A stretch of 64,000 nucleotides of DNA from Trichosphaerium sp. ATCC 40318 (lineage: Eukaryota; Discosea; Flabellinia; Trichosidae), in assembly GCA_038496445.1 (NCBI GenBank), contig JALMLS010000377.1, positions 1 to 64,000 on the forward strand, given 5' to 3'. Each line of letters opens with the position of its first letter. Positions within the stretch are counted from its first letter, which is position 1. The notes beneath the pieces are model-generated. The model saw only the letters and a list, made by a program, of their open reading frames with translations, was not told where the DNA came from and made no database searches. Made by a program: the position numbers and the translations under genes. Shown here piece by piece: positions 9,516 to 20,306 of this stretch.

Positions 9516-12474
9516 TTACACATGATGTACTCTGTTTTCTATATCTGGTCCTCCAATAAATGCTGTTTGATCATCATTTGTATTTTCCATTTCTCTAATA
9601 ATAGCATCTTCATCTACATCCATGTTGGAATTGTGCTTTAGAATATCACTTATTGTAGGTTGTTCTTCATATCCATCAATTGTGTATTGTTCTCTATGAA
9701 ACAAATTCCATAAATCATTCTCTGGTGGTGGAGTATAGACTGTATCTGTTCTACCTTTAGGTGGACGACTGGCAGGCTTAGGATACAATGTAGTGGGACT
9801 TGTTGTATCTAGTTGAAATTGGCGTGCAAGACTGTATATATCCCAAGCTTTGTTTGGTTTAAGTACTCGTTTGTTTACAACCATTTGTTTTGTATCTTCA
9901 TCAAATGTAGAATAAGTGCAAGGCAAGTTGCTGAAAAAAACCAATGGTGTATTTTTTGCTCTACTGTTGTGCATATCAAAGATATGTTTTTTTGCTCCTA
10001 TTGCTATTTCTGATGTAGCTACCATGTGCACCTTGCCATTGGTTCCTTTTAAAATCCTATGGGGAAAAAACATGTAAGTTATACACTTTAACAGAATGCA
10101 TACATTATTTCTGCCATTCCTCTTAAGTGTAGTGCTTTTTTATTGCCTTCAGTATCTTTACTTGGTGTTCTCCATCTTTTAATGAAAGGTTTGATATTTT
10201 TAAATTCAGGTTGTTTCATTTCTACTCCACTCACATTTTCAGGTGCATTATATAAATCATGTATGTGTTGCATAGTAGTAAGCTCCCTGTACATGAAGTT
10301 AATCTTTTTTAACAATACAATTGTATGTAAAAATATACCTTGTGGATGATGCTAGCCTGACAGTGGCAAAAGCACGATCATTAGGCAAAAATGTATGGCC
10401 AATTCGTAAATACCTCAAAGTTACAGATAGAAACATATTTCTATCAACAAGCTCGCAATAAAACTTTATCAGCTCCCAACATTTGTTTTGAGCTGTGCAA
10501 TTATCAGACCACATCACCAAGTGCCTTTTTTTATTCTTTATGGACATAAGATGCTTGTAAATCACAGAAATAGTTTGATGCGCCTTTTTTTCTCCTATAT
10601 ATTCAGACCAATAATAGATTGTAGTTTGTTTTGTGCTAGCATCATAGATGCCAAGTGGATTTATTGATAGTGACCTAAGCTCTCAAAATTAGTCTTATGA
10701 TTGTAACTTTATAATACTTTTTTGTACCTCAAATAAAATTGTATCTGTGGTTGGTCTTTAAACTTTGGCATGCTTGTCATTTGCATATAATCTATTGACA
10801 ACACTGTGGATGTGGCTCTTTTCCAAGTCTCATACAAATGCCAAGTATCATAGTAACGTGGATTAAAAAGGCCAATATTTTTTGTTGTGTGAAATGAAGG
10901 CTCACTTTCATATCCCTCCCAACTTACTAAATATCGAACATCTGTAATTTTACGCTTTTTTCTTCTTTTTCTTAGTGGAGGGGCCTTTCGTTTTTTAGTA
11001 TTACTTTGTGGTAAAATTGAGTGTTGATCAATCTCTGTTCTGGTGTGCACAGTCATACCCAATATGCCATTTATGAAATACTCTTTGTTTTCATCTTCTA
11101 TTGTACCATATTGCCAGCCTACTGGATTGTTATACCAATCTGCATGTCCATTTGTTTTAATTGCACTTTTCCAATAACTTTCTAACTCTATAATATCTTT
11201 CACATTTTGTTTCATATATAACAGTGCAGGTAGTTTTAATTTAGTTTGAGTTTCTTCATCAGTGTGTTTTAATTCTTCTCCCATATCAAAACGCATAAAT
11301 TCAGTACGTCTTGTTGCTATTGCATGGTGTATAAACTGTCGTTCTTTTAAAGCTTTTCTTTGTTGGATAGTTATTGTTCTGTCTGCATATTTGCATTTAT
11401 ACCAAAAACAAATGTTACATGCATCTTCTCGAGGTTTTTTGAATTTAAACACACCTTTTGTATATTCCATAAAATATCTACAATAAAAATAAACTTTACA
11501 ACAATCATCAATAAATACCTGTGAAATGTACTATATGAAAGTACATTATTGTTTGGATCAATGTTTGGATAATTTTCCATATCTTCTTCAGCAGGCATTG
11601 CTTTGTGCCAGTTATTTTCCTTGATTAAATTTTTGTACATAATTGTTTCAGTAAGACCTACTGAAAAATACCAGTATGTTTTATAATTTGCCAAAGCATA
11701 ATGACTTTTTTGTACTCTGTGTTTTTTTATGAAGGTATGTATTGTTTTTATCATAGTAGCACTTTTTCTAAATATTTTATAAGTTTAGACAACAAAAAAC
11801 AGAATGTTATATAGACGGATCGGTCCGATCCGTTAACGAAACATACAATATATTGTTATGACAAATATTTATTGTAAGCTTATAAGTGATGGATCGGTCC
11901 GATCCGTATACATAACAGATGATGCGTAGTTACTTCAATCAAACGAGTACCTATTTGATTTATTATTGTGATAGCCTCTTTTATCTTCAACAAATCCTAG
12001 TTTTTCTGTTCTAAACTTATTGATTGAATGCAATGGCCCATGACTTATGCCATATACACTTTTAAAAAAAGAACAACATACTTTTTGTTTAGTGCCATTT
12101 CCATAAAATATATAATAATTATTTGATGTTTTTCCCTCTTTTTGATATATCCCTCTGTTCAAAATACCAATTTTATCCTTATAACTACCAGCAAAGTAAT
12201 AAATAGCTTTTAAAGCATATAAGTAATCTTTGTCAAATTTGCTCCAACATTGTCCATTACATTTACATCTATGTATCTTTTTTTCCATGAATTTTTCCCA
12301 ATTTTCATCAGTACATTTTTCTGGTTTAATCACTTCTTTGAAATCTACACACAATGTTTCATTTTCTGCTTGTTTTGAAATTAATTGACTTTCATTGAAT
12401 ATTCCTGGATTTGTCCCCCACTCTTTAATGCTCTCAATAGCTTCTTCAGCTAAAGGAAAGTCTTTTAAATACAT
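9516..12474 (-). CDS. DDE-like transposase-type protein B2 (DUF7869-like), 6 exons
   Basis: Six exons join in phase into 860 residues: 11951-12474, 11519-11767, 10728-11477, 10339-10674, 10104-10286 and 9516-10056. All five introns are phase 2. The central part carries WSDNCTAQNKCWE and, downstream, RIGHTFLPNDRAFATV. This pairing is typical of eukaryotic transposon proteins with an RNase-H-like core (DUF7869-like, quoted from memory). With LSIDYMQM upstream it could give a D-D-D triad. Cys motifs lie upstream: HRCKCNGQCW near residue 100, and DACNICFWYKCKYA just after the exon 2-3 junction. A short run YLVSWEGYESEPS resembles a chromodomain strand. The longest intron (11768-11950) holds two palindromes shared with A2. 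It is likely the mobility enzyme of the element. The catalytic assignment is by motif only. Confidence 0.66.
11817..11905. repeat. Palindromic repeats in a B2 intron (two copies)
   Basis: GGATCGGTCCGATCC lies at 11817-11831 and 11891-11905, within the 183-nt intron 11768-11950 of the transposase-like gene. This is the same family as in the A2 introns, which ties the two genes to one element. Confidence 0.92.
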
Positions 12475-12649
12475 TTCAATGGTAAGATGCTGTCATGCTG
12501 GTTGTTGAAAAGTATGTTATTAAGTTTGACATTACTTAATTGCCTCAAATTTTCGAAAATACCAAAACAGTTTATATTGTGTTATACTAGTAATACATAT
12601 GCTCAAAAAAATTTTATTTCATTTTTACCCGAAAGTTTCTCAAATACGG

Positions 12650-12945
12650 TTGGTACATACTCCTAAACTCTAAATCCTAATTGGCTTCTAGGGTATAAAC
12701 CCTAATCATTATTTTAATCTATTAGGGCTAGGGTTTTGTGCTCTATTGAATCTTAAATTAGGGTTAGGGTTATAACCCTAATGATTAGACAGATTAGTTT
12801 GGATTAGGGCTAGGGTTAGGTTTACAACCCTAACTATTGTTAAAAGTTAGACGATGATTAGGGCTAGGGTTAGGGCAAGGTTCAGTAATCAGCAAACCCT
12901 AATTTACATTAGGGCTAGGGTTATGCTTTAGGGATAGGAATAGTT
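12650..12945. repeat. Degenerate telomere-like repeats in both orientations
   Basis: Many copies of TTAGGG, GCTAGGG and CCCTAA are interspersed with unrelated bases, with ATTAGGGCTAGGGTTAGGG as a recurring phrase. Both orientations occur, so this is not a simple intact telomere end. It sits exactly between the element block and the first host gene. Confidence 0.75.
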
Positions 12946-13250
12946 CTGAGATATCTTGTACTATGTTTTTGAACCTTACTTTCTTTCATGTCTACTTAGA
13001 TATTTTTACTGTATTTATGTACTATTATTTCAACATTGATGATTGTACAATAAATGGTTTACATATTATCACTTTAACTAAATGTTTGTATTTCACTATG
13101 GTATACATTTATGTACTTTATCTATTACATGTTATGCAAACCACAGCGTTATGTACATATTAAATTTTACTATTTACTTGTATTTACACAGCATACACGA
13201 TACAAAACAGCCACCAATAAATATTAATTAAACATAGCACTTATGAGCTT
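12946..13250. other. Spacer with no gene seen
   Basis: AT-rich DNA between the telomere-like repeats and the 3' end of the SMCR8-like gene. Reading frames here are short and low complexity. Nothing supportable. Confidence 0.6.
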
Positions 13251-16200
13251 TTAAACAAATGACACACTGAGTAATCTGCCTTGATTACTAATGGAAACGC
13301 TTGTTTGCCTTGATGCACGCAGTCTTTTTTTTGTTCTTCCATGACCTGGGAAACCAAGTGCCTGTACAGGACTGAGTATTTTTATAATAACCAACAACAA
13401 AAACCCATACCACAGGATTTCATAATCTGCTAGACTTATGTTATTCTCTTTGAAAAACGCAACAACTTTATGTTGCTCAGCAGTGCCGTTAGCCTTCGTA
13501 CATTATCAGAACAAGAACACCATTTGAAATTAAACAACTGCAAAGCTTACCTGTAGCGTGGATGTACCATTATACAAATTTTTGGACAATCCATGCACTG
13601 GCAGTGAGCTTTCAGACTTGACACGTGTAAATCTAATGCGCCTAGGCAAAGAACTACTTGGCATGTGTGAAAATTTGGTTGTAGGTTGTGGGCTACGGAA
13701 AGGTTGTGCAAGCTAAGTAACCATAAGTAAGCCAAGTAAACAAAAAAAAAAAAAAGAAGGGTGCCATGGTAAACGCACTAAAGTTTGTTGTAGGTGGCTA
13801 GTGGCAGAGTCACTGTAGTGTCCAGTATCTGAGGCATCGCTCCTATCACTCATTGTGCCATCGCTGCTTTCACTATCCACGTCATCTTCATAATTTTGCT
13901 CGATCAACACAGCATGGTAAAACAAGTAAACCACCATAGAGAATGCAAAAAGTGTTGTGTGTATAAATGCAAGAAATGTTTCGTCAGATTGCCAAAGACC
14001 TTTATAAGTAGTTACGACATTGTGCTCACTGTGCCAAACCCCGCTTTGCATACCTTTTCGCTTTTGAGCTAACACACAACACAGCGCCAATGGACCACTG
14101 CCTCCGTACTCTGGCGCAAAGAGTGTTCCATTATCCAGATTAAGAATGCTGCATAGTGATTGTATTCGCACAGAAGAGCTGGGTTCAGTATCGGAGGGAT
14201 AGCCAATAATTTTATACTTTGCTATCTCAAGTACTCTATTTAAACAAAAGACGATCACTAAAAGGCAAAGTAGTGGCAATATACACGCACGTGGGTTTGT
14301 ACTTTATCCACGGTACACACACCGAATTTCCGCTCACAAGAAGCGACAATCCACGCACAGCATCAATCACTTGCCTAGGTTACTGTAAACGCGACAGCCG
14401 CAACCCAAAAAGAAAAAAAAAAAAGATAAAGCGGTAAATCTGTCAGCGTACTGGTTTGGTTCACTGTCGTGCATAGCACCCTTCACTACAAGCACACGTC
14501 CTTTGAGCACAGTGTATAAAATATGTTTTGTAAAACTAGGAGGGTACTGTGCAAGTAGCGCCATCAAGCATGCCGCTTTACTTTTCCCATAAAGTGTCTC
14601 TTCTGCATCTGTACTTGCTGCTGATAACCCATCTTGAGTGAACAGGGAATCACATAAGGAACTTGGATGCTTGTTGTCCAAGAAATATCGCGGATTGGCA
14701 GCAAAATTCAAAAATGCAGAATGGTGCTCTACGCGAGTATTGAAGTTAATGACACCAACATCGCCCATTACCATCAAACTAGATCTGGGTACTGAACAGT
14801 TTCGTTAAGAAAACTTACGCCATCTACTGAAGAAAGAAAAAAAAAAAGCCGAGTGGGTTAAGAGGCAAAAAAGCAAGTTAGCAGTTAGGGTTAGGGGGCA
14901 GGATACTAAGTTGAATCCTATCCAACGTTAAGGCACGTAAATGATCAATGTGCTTAGAAAAATGCGTAGTGAGTTGCTCCAGCTGGCTCATCGCCAATTC
15001 CCAAGTATTATCACCCATCAGTTGTACTACTGAGCGTAATGTACGCTCATAAATACTGCGTTTTTGTAGTGAGTGAATAGGCCTCGGCTATTGGAAAGTT
15101 AAATGTAAACACCTAAGCATTGCCGACAGGTACAGAAAATAATTTAATTGAAAAAAAAAAAAATAATGATAATGTTCAAAGATAGCAAGCAGTACCTTGT
15201 AATGATTTAACTCAGGGAACATTTGAAACACTGTATATTTTATCTCTTGTAACTCTTCAGCAATGGTGCGTACTGATTTAGGGCGCCGAGATAATCGTTT
15301 GTGGTGGTGAAGATAATAAAGCACGAGCTTATATAGTTCAATGTAATCCCTTGCCTTTTCATTAAGTTGTTCTACCGTGACAACAGGCAGTTGTGTTGGA
15401 TTCTGAGATGGTGAACCACAAAAAGGACTGTGCGTTGACAGTGTCCCTTCATCATCAGATTGGTCAAGTTCGCCAAAGTGTTCCAAGCTATACTGCAAAT
15501 CCAACAGCGCTTTTACAATGTCTTTCGCAAAATGATCAAGGTTCGCCTTCTTAATAACATCAGATACCCATAAGAATGATTTGTTCATCGCCAGGTAAGT
15601 GTCCATGAGCTTGGTTTCGCTTCTAGTGACAAACGCAAATGCGACAGGTCGTACATAACCACGTGCTATTTTCAAAAAAAAAGCATTAATAATAAAAGGT
15701 GATTAACATTTCGAAAATAAAATTAATTCAAGAAATTTCGTGGCTGCCGCACGCCTACACGCATACACTGCTTGGCGCTCAGCCGAAAAATTATTCAAAT
15801 TCAAGTGGTGGCTCCTCGTAATCCCGACAAAAAAAAAAAGGGTGACGTGTACCTTGAACATCGTACAAGTTAATGTGGTGAGTATAAGTGTACGCCGTAA
15901 AGTCTAGACTGAGCGTTAGTCCACTTTATTTCCGGGTCCACAGAATTTAAATCAAAAATTGGCTTACTCTTTTGAGGAACGGCCATCACAGCACTCCAAT
16001 CCTTGCTGGGGATGGGGTCTTCAGGATTGGCATCAACCGACATAATTCTGAACAATGGTAAGGATGACACTTAGCTGTAGAAAAAGAGCCAAAAAAAAAA
16101 AAAAAAAAATAGGTACTTTAACGCAAATCGGTCTATGGGGAATGTACCCGCAGCATCCTTGTTTGGTATTACCTACTGCCACAATTAACATTTAAAAAAA

Positions 16201-16379
16201 AAAAAAAAGGTGTTACACGTAACACACAAACAAACACAAAGCAAACGCACTCGCTGTACCACGGGGCCCTCTATTTCTGAAAATTCCGCTACAATCAAGA
16301 AGTCTGCTTCAAATTGGTCGGTTTTCTTCGCTCCCTCGACTGGCTTGGGCGGCAATCGGTTGGGACCATATTGCGCCAT
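13251..16379 (-). CDS. SMCR8/folliculin-like longin-DENN protein
   Basis: The first exon carries DFLIVAEFSEIEGPVV, the opening strand pair of the longin domain in SMCR8-type DENN proteins. The next two exons join (TTA AA|A) to read FALKIMSVDANPED, and INLYDVQ then joins ARGYVRPVAFAFVT, the conserved end of the longin module in the SMCR8/FLCN family. Later exons carry PRPIHSLQKRSIYERTLRS and FTKHILYTVLKGRVLVVKG, the start of the DENN core. The C-terminus carries acidic Ser/Asp linkers and reads through to a TAA at 13251; the last two exon joins are less certain. In animals SMCR8 acts with C9orf72 at lysosomes and folliculin acts on RagC. A RagC gene lies at 51,080-52,688. SMCR8 is favoured over FLCN by the first motif. 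Confidence 0.8.
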
Positions 16380-16502
16380 TGAAAATCTCGCTTGTTCAAC
16401 TCGACATTTTGCGCAAAGATAAAAAAAAAAGAGGCAGAAAAAAAAAAAGGTCAAACGCCAGTCATTTTAGAACGAAAACAAAATTATTGTTACTCAAACC
16501 AA

Positions 16503-17713
16503 ATGACATCGAAGAGTACGTTTTTGATACTAAATAACGGTAAACGTTCGAATTAATCCCCTTTGTAGACATCGTATGGTTTAACGGCCCCGCAGCCGAA
16601 GAACATGAATTTCTAGAGCATTTGCAGTCCGCAACGAGCCTCGAAACGATACAAATAATGGTATTAGAGATTAATTAGATTTTTTTTATTTTTTGCATTT
16701 TGTTGAATATTTGTTTTACGCGTAGGCGAGAGCACGTCAAGACAAATTAAAGGGCAGAAACGAATTCGACTACAGCAGGTGCATTGCTACCTGTCTCGGT
16801 GTAGGCTTCGGAATTGGTCTGGGACTATTTTTGTTTACTTCATCGCTTTGGGATCTCGGTTTATACTTGATGGCGCTCTGTTACTTCCATAGCTGGGAGT
16901 ACTTCTACGTAGCAGTTTTCCACCCAACAGAATTGGATGCCGATTGTACGCTATTCTTTTTTTTTTGTTGCTTTTCTTTGTTTGTACTCAGTTGATGCTC
17001 TACGCGCGTAGTGTACCATTTTGATTTGTCTTTCACTCTTCCTTCTGAAATTAGTTGTTTTTGATAAAGCGTCACAACCCTCATCAATCTTTAGCGTTCC
17101 TACTAAACCACAGTAAAGAGTACAGTATCGCTATGGGAGCGTCGTTTGTCGAGTACTTCCTTGAGTGGTTGCTATTCCCTTGGCTAAAAACAAATTGGTT
17201 TTTCGGCTTTGTAGGCGCTGTAATGGTACGACTTTTCATCAAGCCATGCGTGTTTTAGTTACCAGCAGTAAATAGTACTTATTAGCCACTAGGTCATCGC
17301 TGGCCTAGCAATTCGTTCAATGGCTATGTGGAAGGCAGGCAGCAATTTCCACCACCAAGTTCGTGAGACGAAGGAAACCAACCACAAACTCGTCGCTGAT
17401 GGCATATACAGGTACAAAGCCCTCGGTCTCTTTTTTTTTTTTTTTTTTTTTGTTTTGTTTGTCTTCTTGTTCTTCTAACATCACTTTTAATAGTGTTTTA
17501 CGCCATCCATCGTACTTTGGTTGGTTTTGGTTCTCTGTTGGCACTCAAATTATGATAATGAATCCACTTATATTTGGCCCTTGGGTTTACTTTGCTTGGC
17601 AATTCTTTGCTGACCGCATTCCATTCGAAGAGAAAAACCTAATCAAGATCTTTGGGAAAGACTACGAAGAGTACCGCCAGCGTGTACCAGTTGGCATCCC
17701 AATGATCTCTTAA
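16503..17713 (+). CDS. ICMT: Protein-S-isoprenylcysteine O-methyltransferase
   Basis: Multi-pass membrane enzyme that methylates the C-terminal prenylcysteine of CaaX proteins, normally in the ER. The start is MTSKNIVWFNG; the first intron splits codon 5 (donor GTACGT after 16515). Transmembrane runs include CLGVGFGIGLGLFLF and FVEYFLEWLLFPWLK. The C-terminal catalytic block is complete: RHPSYFGWFWFSVGTQ, then a PWVYFAWQFF segment, then EEKNLIKIFGKDYEEYRQRV, ending with a TAA. Length and motif order match the family. One intron has a long T run (about 17,431-17,451). The gene lies on the opposite strand to the SMCR8-like gene, with start codons about 120 bases apart, so the two may share a bidirectional promoter. 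Confidence 0.93.
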
Positions 17714-18238
17714 ACTTGCAACGAGTTGCCACCTGTAGACAATAAATCTAAGCATTCAAATACCTAACACAACTACAGTTGCTACGAGGCACATACAAAG
17801 GCGATCGCAAATAAACAGAGTGGTAACGAGTTGTGAACACCGTACTAATAATAATTCTACAAAAGCTTGAACCCAGCTCCAATACTATACATGCCTACCC
17901 ATACAATAGAAACTGTGTTGTAATGCGGGTAAGCTTGTTATCGGATCCTGTGACGCACGTGAAGCTCAATTTTAAAGTGTAGCAATTTGTTTTTGGTGCT
18001 TGGTCTTAATGTACGTGATTCCATTAGTGATCTATAAGCCTGTTTGATTGTCAGTTAAAAAAAATCAAACCGTAAACGTTTTTTTACCCGTTTTTTTTTT
18101 CTTAACTAACACAAAACGACTACTATGTATCTAAAACGCTAATTTACATATTATACAGCGAGGTATTTTTACAAATGTACATTTTTGCTTTGACAGACAA
18201 AACAAAAAAAAAAAAGGTTGTCGGCCTGTTTTTTTTTC
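17714..18238. other. Intergenic, no gene seen
   Basis: Follows the ICMT stop. Mixed AT-rich sequence with several T and A runs; no frame with protein-like composition. Confidence 0.6.
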
Positions 18239-18487
18239 TTACAGGGCCATTTCTGCTAGCATCTGCGCCATGACCGTCGTCATGGTTCCATAAGGGTTTA
18301 TCGAATCTTTAAAAGGAGATGAAAAGGTCAGGTCTTGTTTCGTAGTGGCAGAGTGTAGCTCCATCAGTGCGGACGTCGTATTCAATGGCGTACGAGGGCA
18401 AGGGCGATGTCGTTGGGTTTTTCGAGAAGTAGGTACGATTGTGTCGTTGGTGCGTAGTTCTGATGATTTAGACCGTCTTCTGGGCAT
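18239..18487 (-). CDS. Small basic protein, 82 aa, unrecognised
   Basis: A single open frame from ATG (MPRRRSKSSELRTNDTIV) to TAA with no intron needed. The N-terminal half is Arg/Lys/Ser/Thr rich and probably disordered. The C-terminus ends in INPYGTMTTVMAQMLAEMAL, a plausible amphipathic helix. I cannot assign a family. Composition and isolation between spacers make it a reasonable small gene, but a spurious ORF cannot be excluded. Confidence 0.45.
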   Translation of the reverse strand: MPRRRSKSSELRTNDTIVPTSRKTQRHRPCPRTPLNTTSALMELHSATTKQDLTFSSPFKDSINPYGTMTTVMAQMLAEMAL

Positions 18488-18922
18488 TTTGTTCTTTTGG
18501 ATAGAATTGCAGTTGGTTTCTTTATTTGTTTTGTGACTAACTTTTCTACCGAACTGTTAGTACGCGTAGCGTAACGTTAAGCAAATTTTTTTGTCGTACG
18601 TGTTGAATTACTCGTTCAACTTTTGTTTTGTTTTGTTCGGTTTGGTCTGACTGACTAAATAGTATTTTGCAACGAAAACCCCGAGTTAAGGCAACTCACA
18701 CGCCACTACAGGGAAGACCGATAGCGTTTTTGACAACTACAAGTTCTGTTTGTGTTTTTTCCTGTTTTGGTTCTTAAAAAATGTCGCTAGCAAGTTTGCT
18801 ACAATGGCGCCATGGAGTGTACTTTCGCTTTCGTTTTTTTAATTCTACAATGATGGTACGTTTTGTTTGGTTTTTTTTTTTGATTGTTTGTTTACAACAA
18901 CCGCTTTTTCAACTCCCACGCT
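18488..18922. other. Intergenic, no gene seen
   Basis: T-rich on the plus strand, with repeated TTTTG. An open frame starting at 18781 is dominated by Phe, Leu and Arg and lies antisense to the methyltransferase gene for most of its length, so I do not accept it. Confidence 0.55.
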
Positions 18923-20305
18923 TAGGCATACGCGCTCTTGGTAGCCTTGACTGCTGGTTGCCGGTTTTGTCTCTTTCGTTCTTTTTCTTCATCCTTTGTC
19001 TTTCTCCTCTGTGTCAGTTTCTCAGCTATAATCGCGTTCTCATCGACGCCAGGTACAATTGGTCCAAAAACATCCCATCGCGTTACTCTTTCTGCATGAG
19101 ATCGCTGTGTCAACACGTTTGTTTTGGCGTGCTTAGGTCTCTTCAATACGACACTTGTTACTTCGCGTGCGGTTTTGAGAAGCGTTGCCGTGTCTTTATC
19201 CAGATCGACTTCATCTTCATCGCGTCCGTACGTAGTGAGTAAACTAGTGGGATTAGCCACCAAAACAACAACAAAAAAAAAACGGTTGGGCAATTTTCAT
19301 TTTGCATTTAATACCTTGCTATGGTCATTGTTTTGCGTGGCTCTCCCTTCCGTCGCGGCCTTGATGGATACATGGGGTCCAAATAAATTATATCTGGCTT
19401 CTTTTGCAGAGACCTTATGTACGGCACTGCATCAGCATGTGTTACAGACATACGTCCAATGGTTTGTACAAGATCTGGGTGTTCTTTGCATCTCTCATGA
19501 GCAAACTGCAATTGAAGAATAAAACGTTAACCATGCTCTATCGAAATGATGACTGCGTACTCGTTGCAAAATATACATGACAGGATTTCGCTCTAGCACA
19601 TCAACTTTTGTGCCAAACATAGCGATTGTGAATGCATCAATGCCAAGCCCACCAGTGCCATCCAAAACGTGCAAGTTTGCTAATTTCTTATCTTTTACTT
19701 GCAGAGCACGCAAAAAAGGAGACTTTTTAGAAAAACTTCCGAGCCTAGCAGAGTGTAAGTTGCCAATGCATTGTACAATAAAACGCACTAAGTGCATCAT
19801 GTTTTTTTACCTGTCATTATATAGTTTTGTGAGATCATGAGTGAGCGCCATTTGTTGATGTTCAACAATGTCGGGATTGCCTGATAAAAATTGTAAAAAA
19901 AAAAAAAGATTGGTCGACAAAATGAAACAAAACTAATCGTGTTCGTACCAAGGAATGTTAGGCACAAGTCAGGGGCTGTCACTAGCGCAAACAGACACCC
20001 AGAATTTTTGCAGTCTTCCTCGTTTTTAAAGAATCTTAGCCCTGAGTCATCTGCGAGCTTCCTTTTTTTTTGCAACAAAATTAGTGACAAGTGTCATCAT
20101 TTTGGCAAGCGCGTACTTGGCCATATCCAAGTATGGTTGCTCACCATATTTACCAGGTATAATGCCAGTCACGCGCTTATCTTCTTTAGTTACGAGGGTT
20201 TTATCTATGCCTGGAACTTCGAGCACTTCCGGTAGTTTGTAGTCCTTCGCGCGAATTCTTTTGGTCTTAGGGCTTACAAACCTAAATGTAGATTCCTACA
20301 AGCAT
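18923..20305 (-). CDS. RsmJ-type SAM-dependent rRNA methyltransferase
   Basis: The bacterial RsmJ family methylates guanine N2 in small-subunit rRNA. Signatures in order: HVLDGTGGLGIDAFTIA followed by GTKVDVLERNPVM (SAM-binding motif I and the acidic strand 2), then DIIYLDPMYPSRPRRKGEP (the catalytic DPMYP loop), then SVVLKRPKHA and RWDVFGPIV. A basic tail ends at TAA. The proposed start MLTKRIRAKD uses a short first intron and is uncertain. Near 20,063-20,071 the frame shifts by one base at a nine-base homopolymer, although protein similarity continues on both sides (MTLVTNFVAKK then KLADDSGLRFF). Likely targets are mitochondrial or plastid-type ribosomes. A nuclear gene of this bacterial family suggests organellar or lateral ancestry. 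Confidence 0.78.
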
Positions 20306-20306
20306 T

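Larger units (their letters stand above)
5496..12474. mobile_element. Composite element: A2 gene plus B2 transposase-like gene
   Basis: A2 and B2 converge and share the palindrome GGATCGGWCCGATCC in their introns (11 copies from 5714 to 11905, none seen outside), so I treat them as one unit. The outer ends are not defined, because I found no terminal inverted repeat or target duplication by eye. The right end lies before the telomere-like repeats at about 12,650; the left end lies between about 5,060 and 5,495. Confidence 0.6.

Noticed and set aside
12650-12945. A true chromosome end
   Set aside because: Repeats run in both orientations, are interrupted, and normal genes follow on the right; it can only be an interstitial or decayed tract.
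18781-19242. 153-codon plus-strand ORF (Phe/Leu/Arg rich)
   Set aside because: It lies mostly antisense to the conserved C-terminal exons of the methyltransferase and has no family features.
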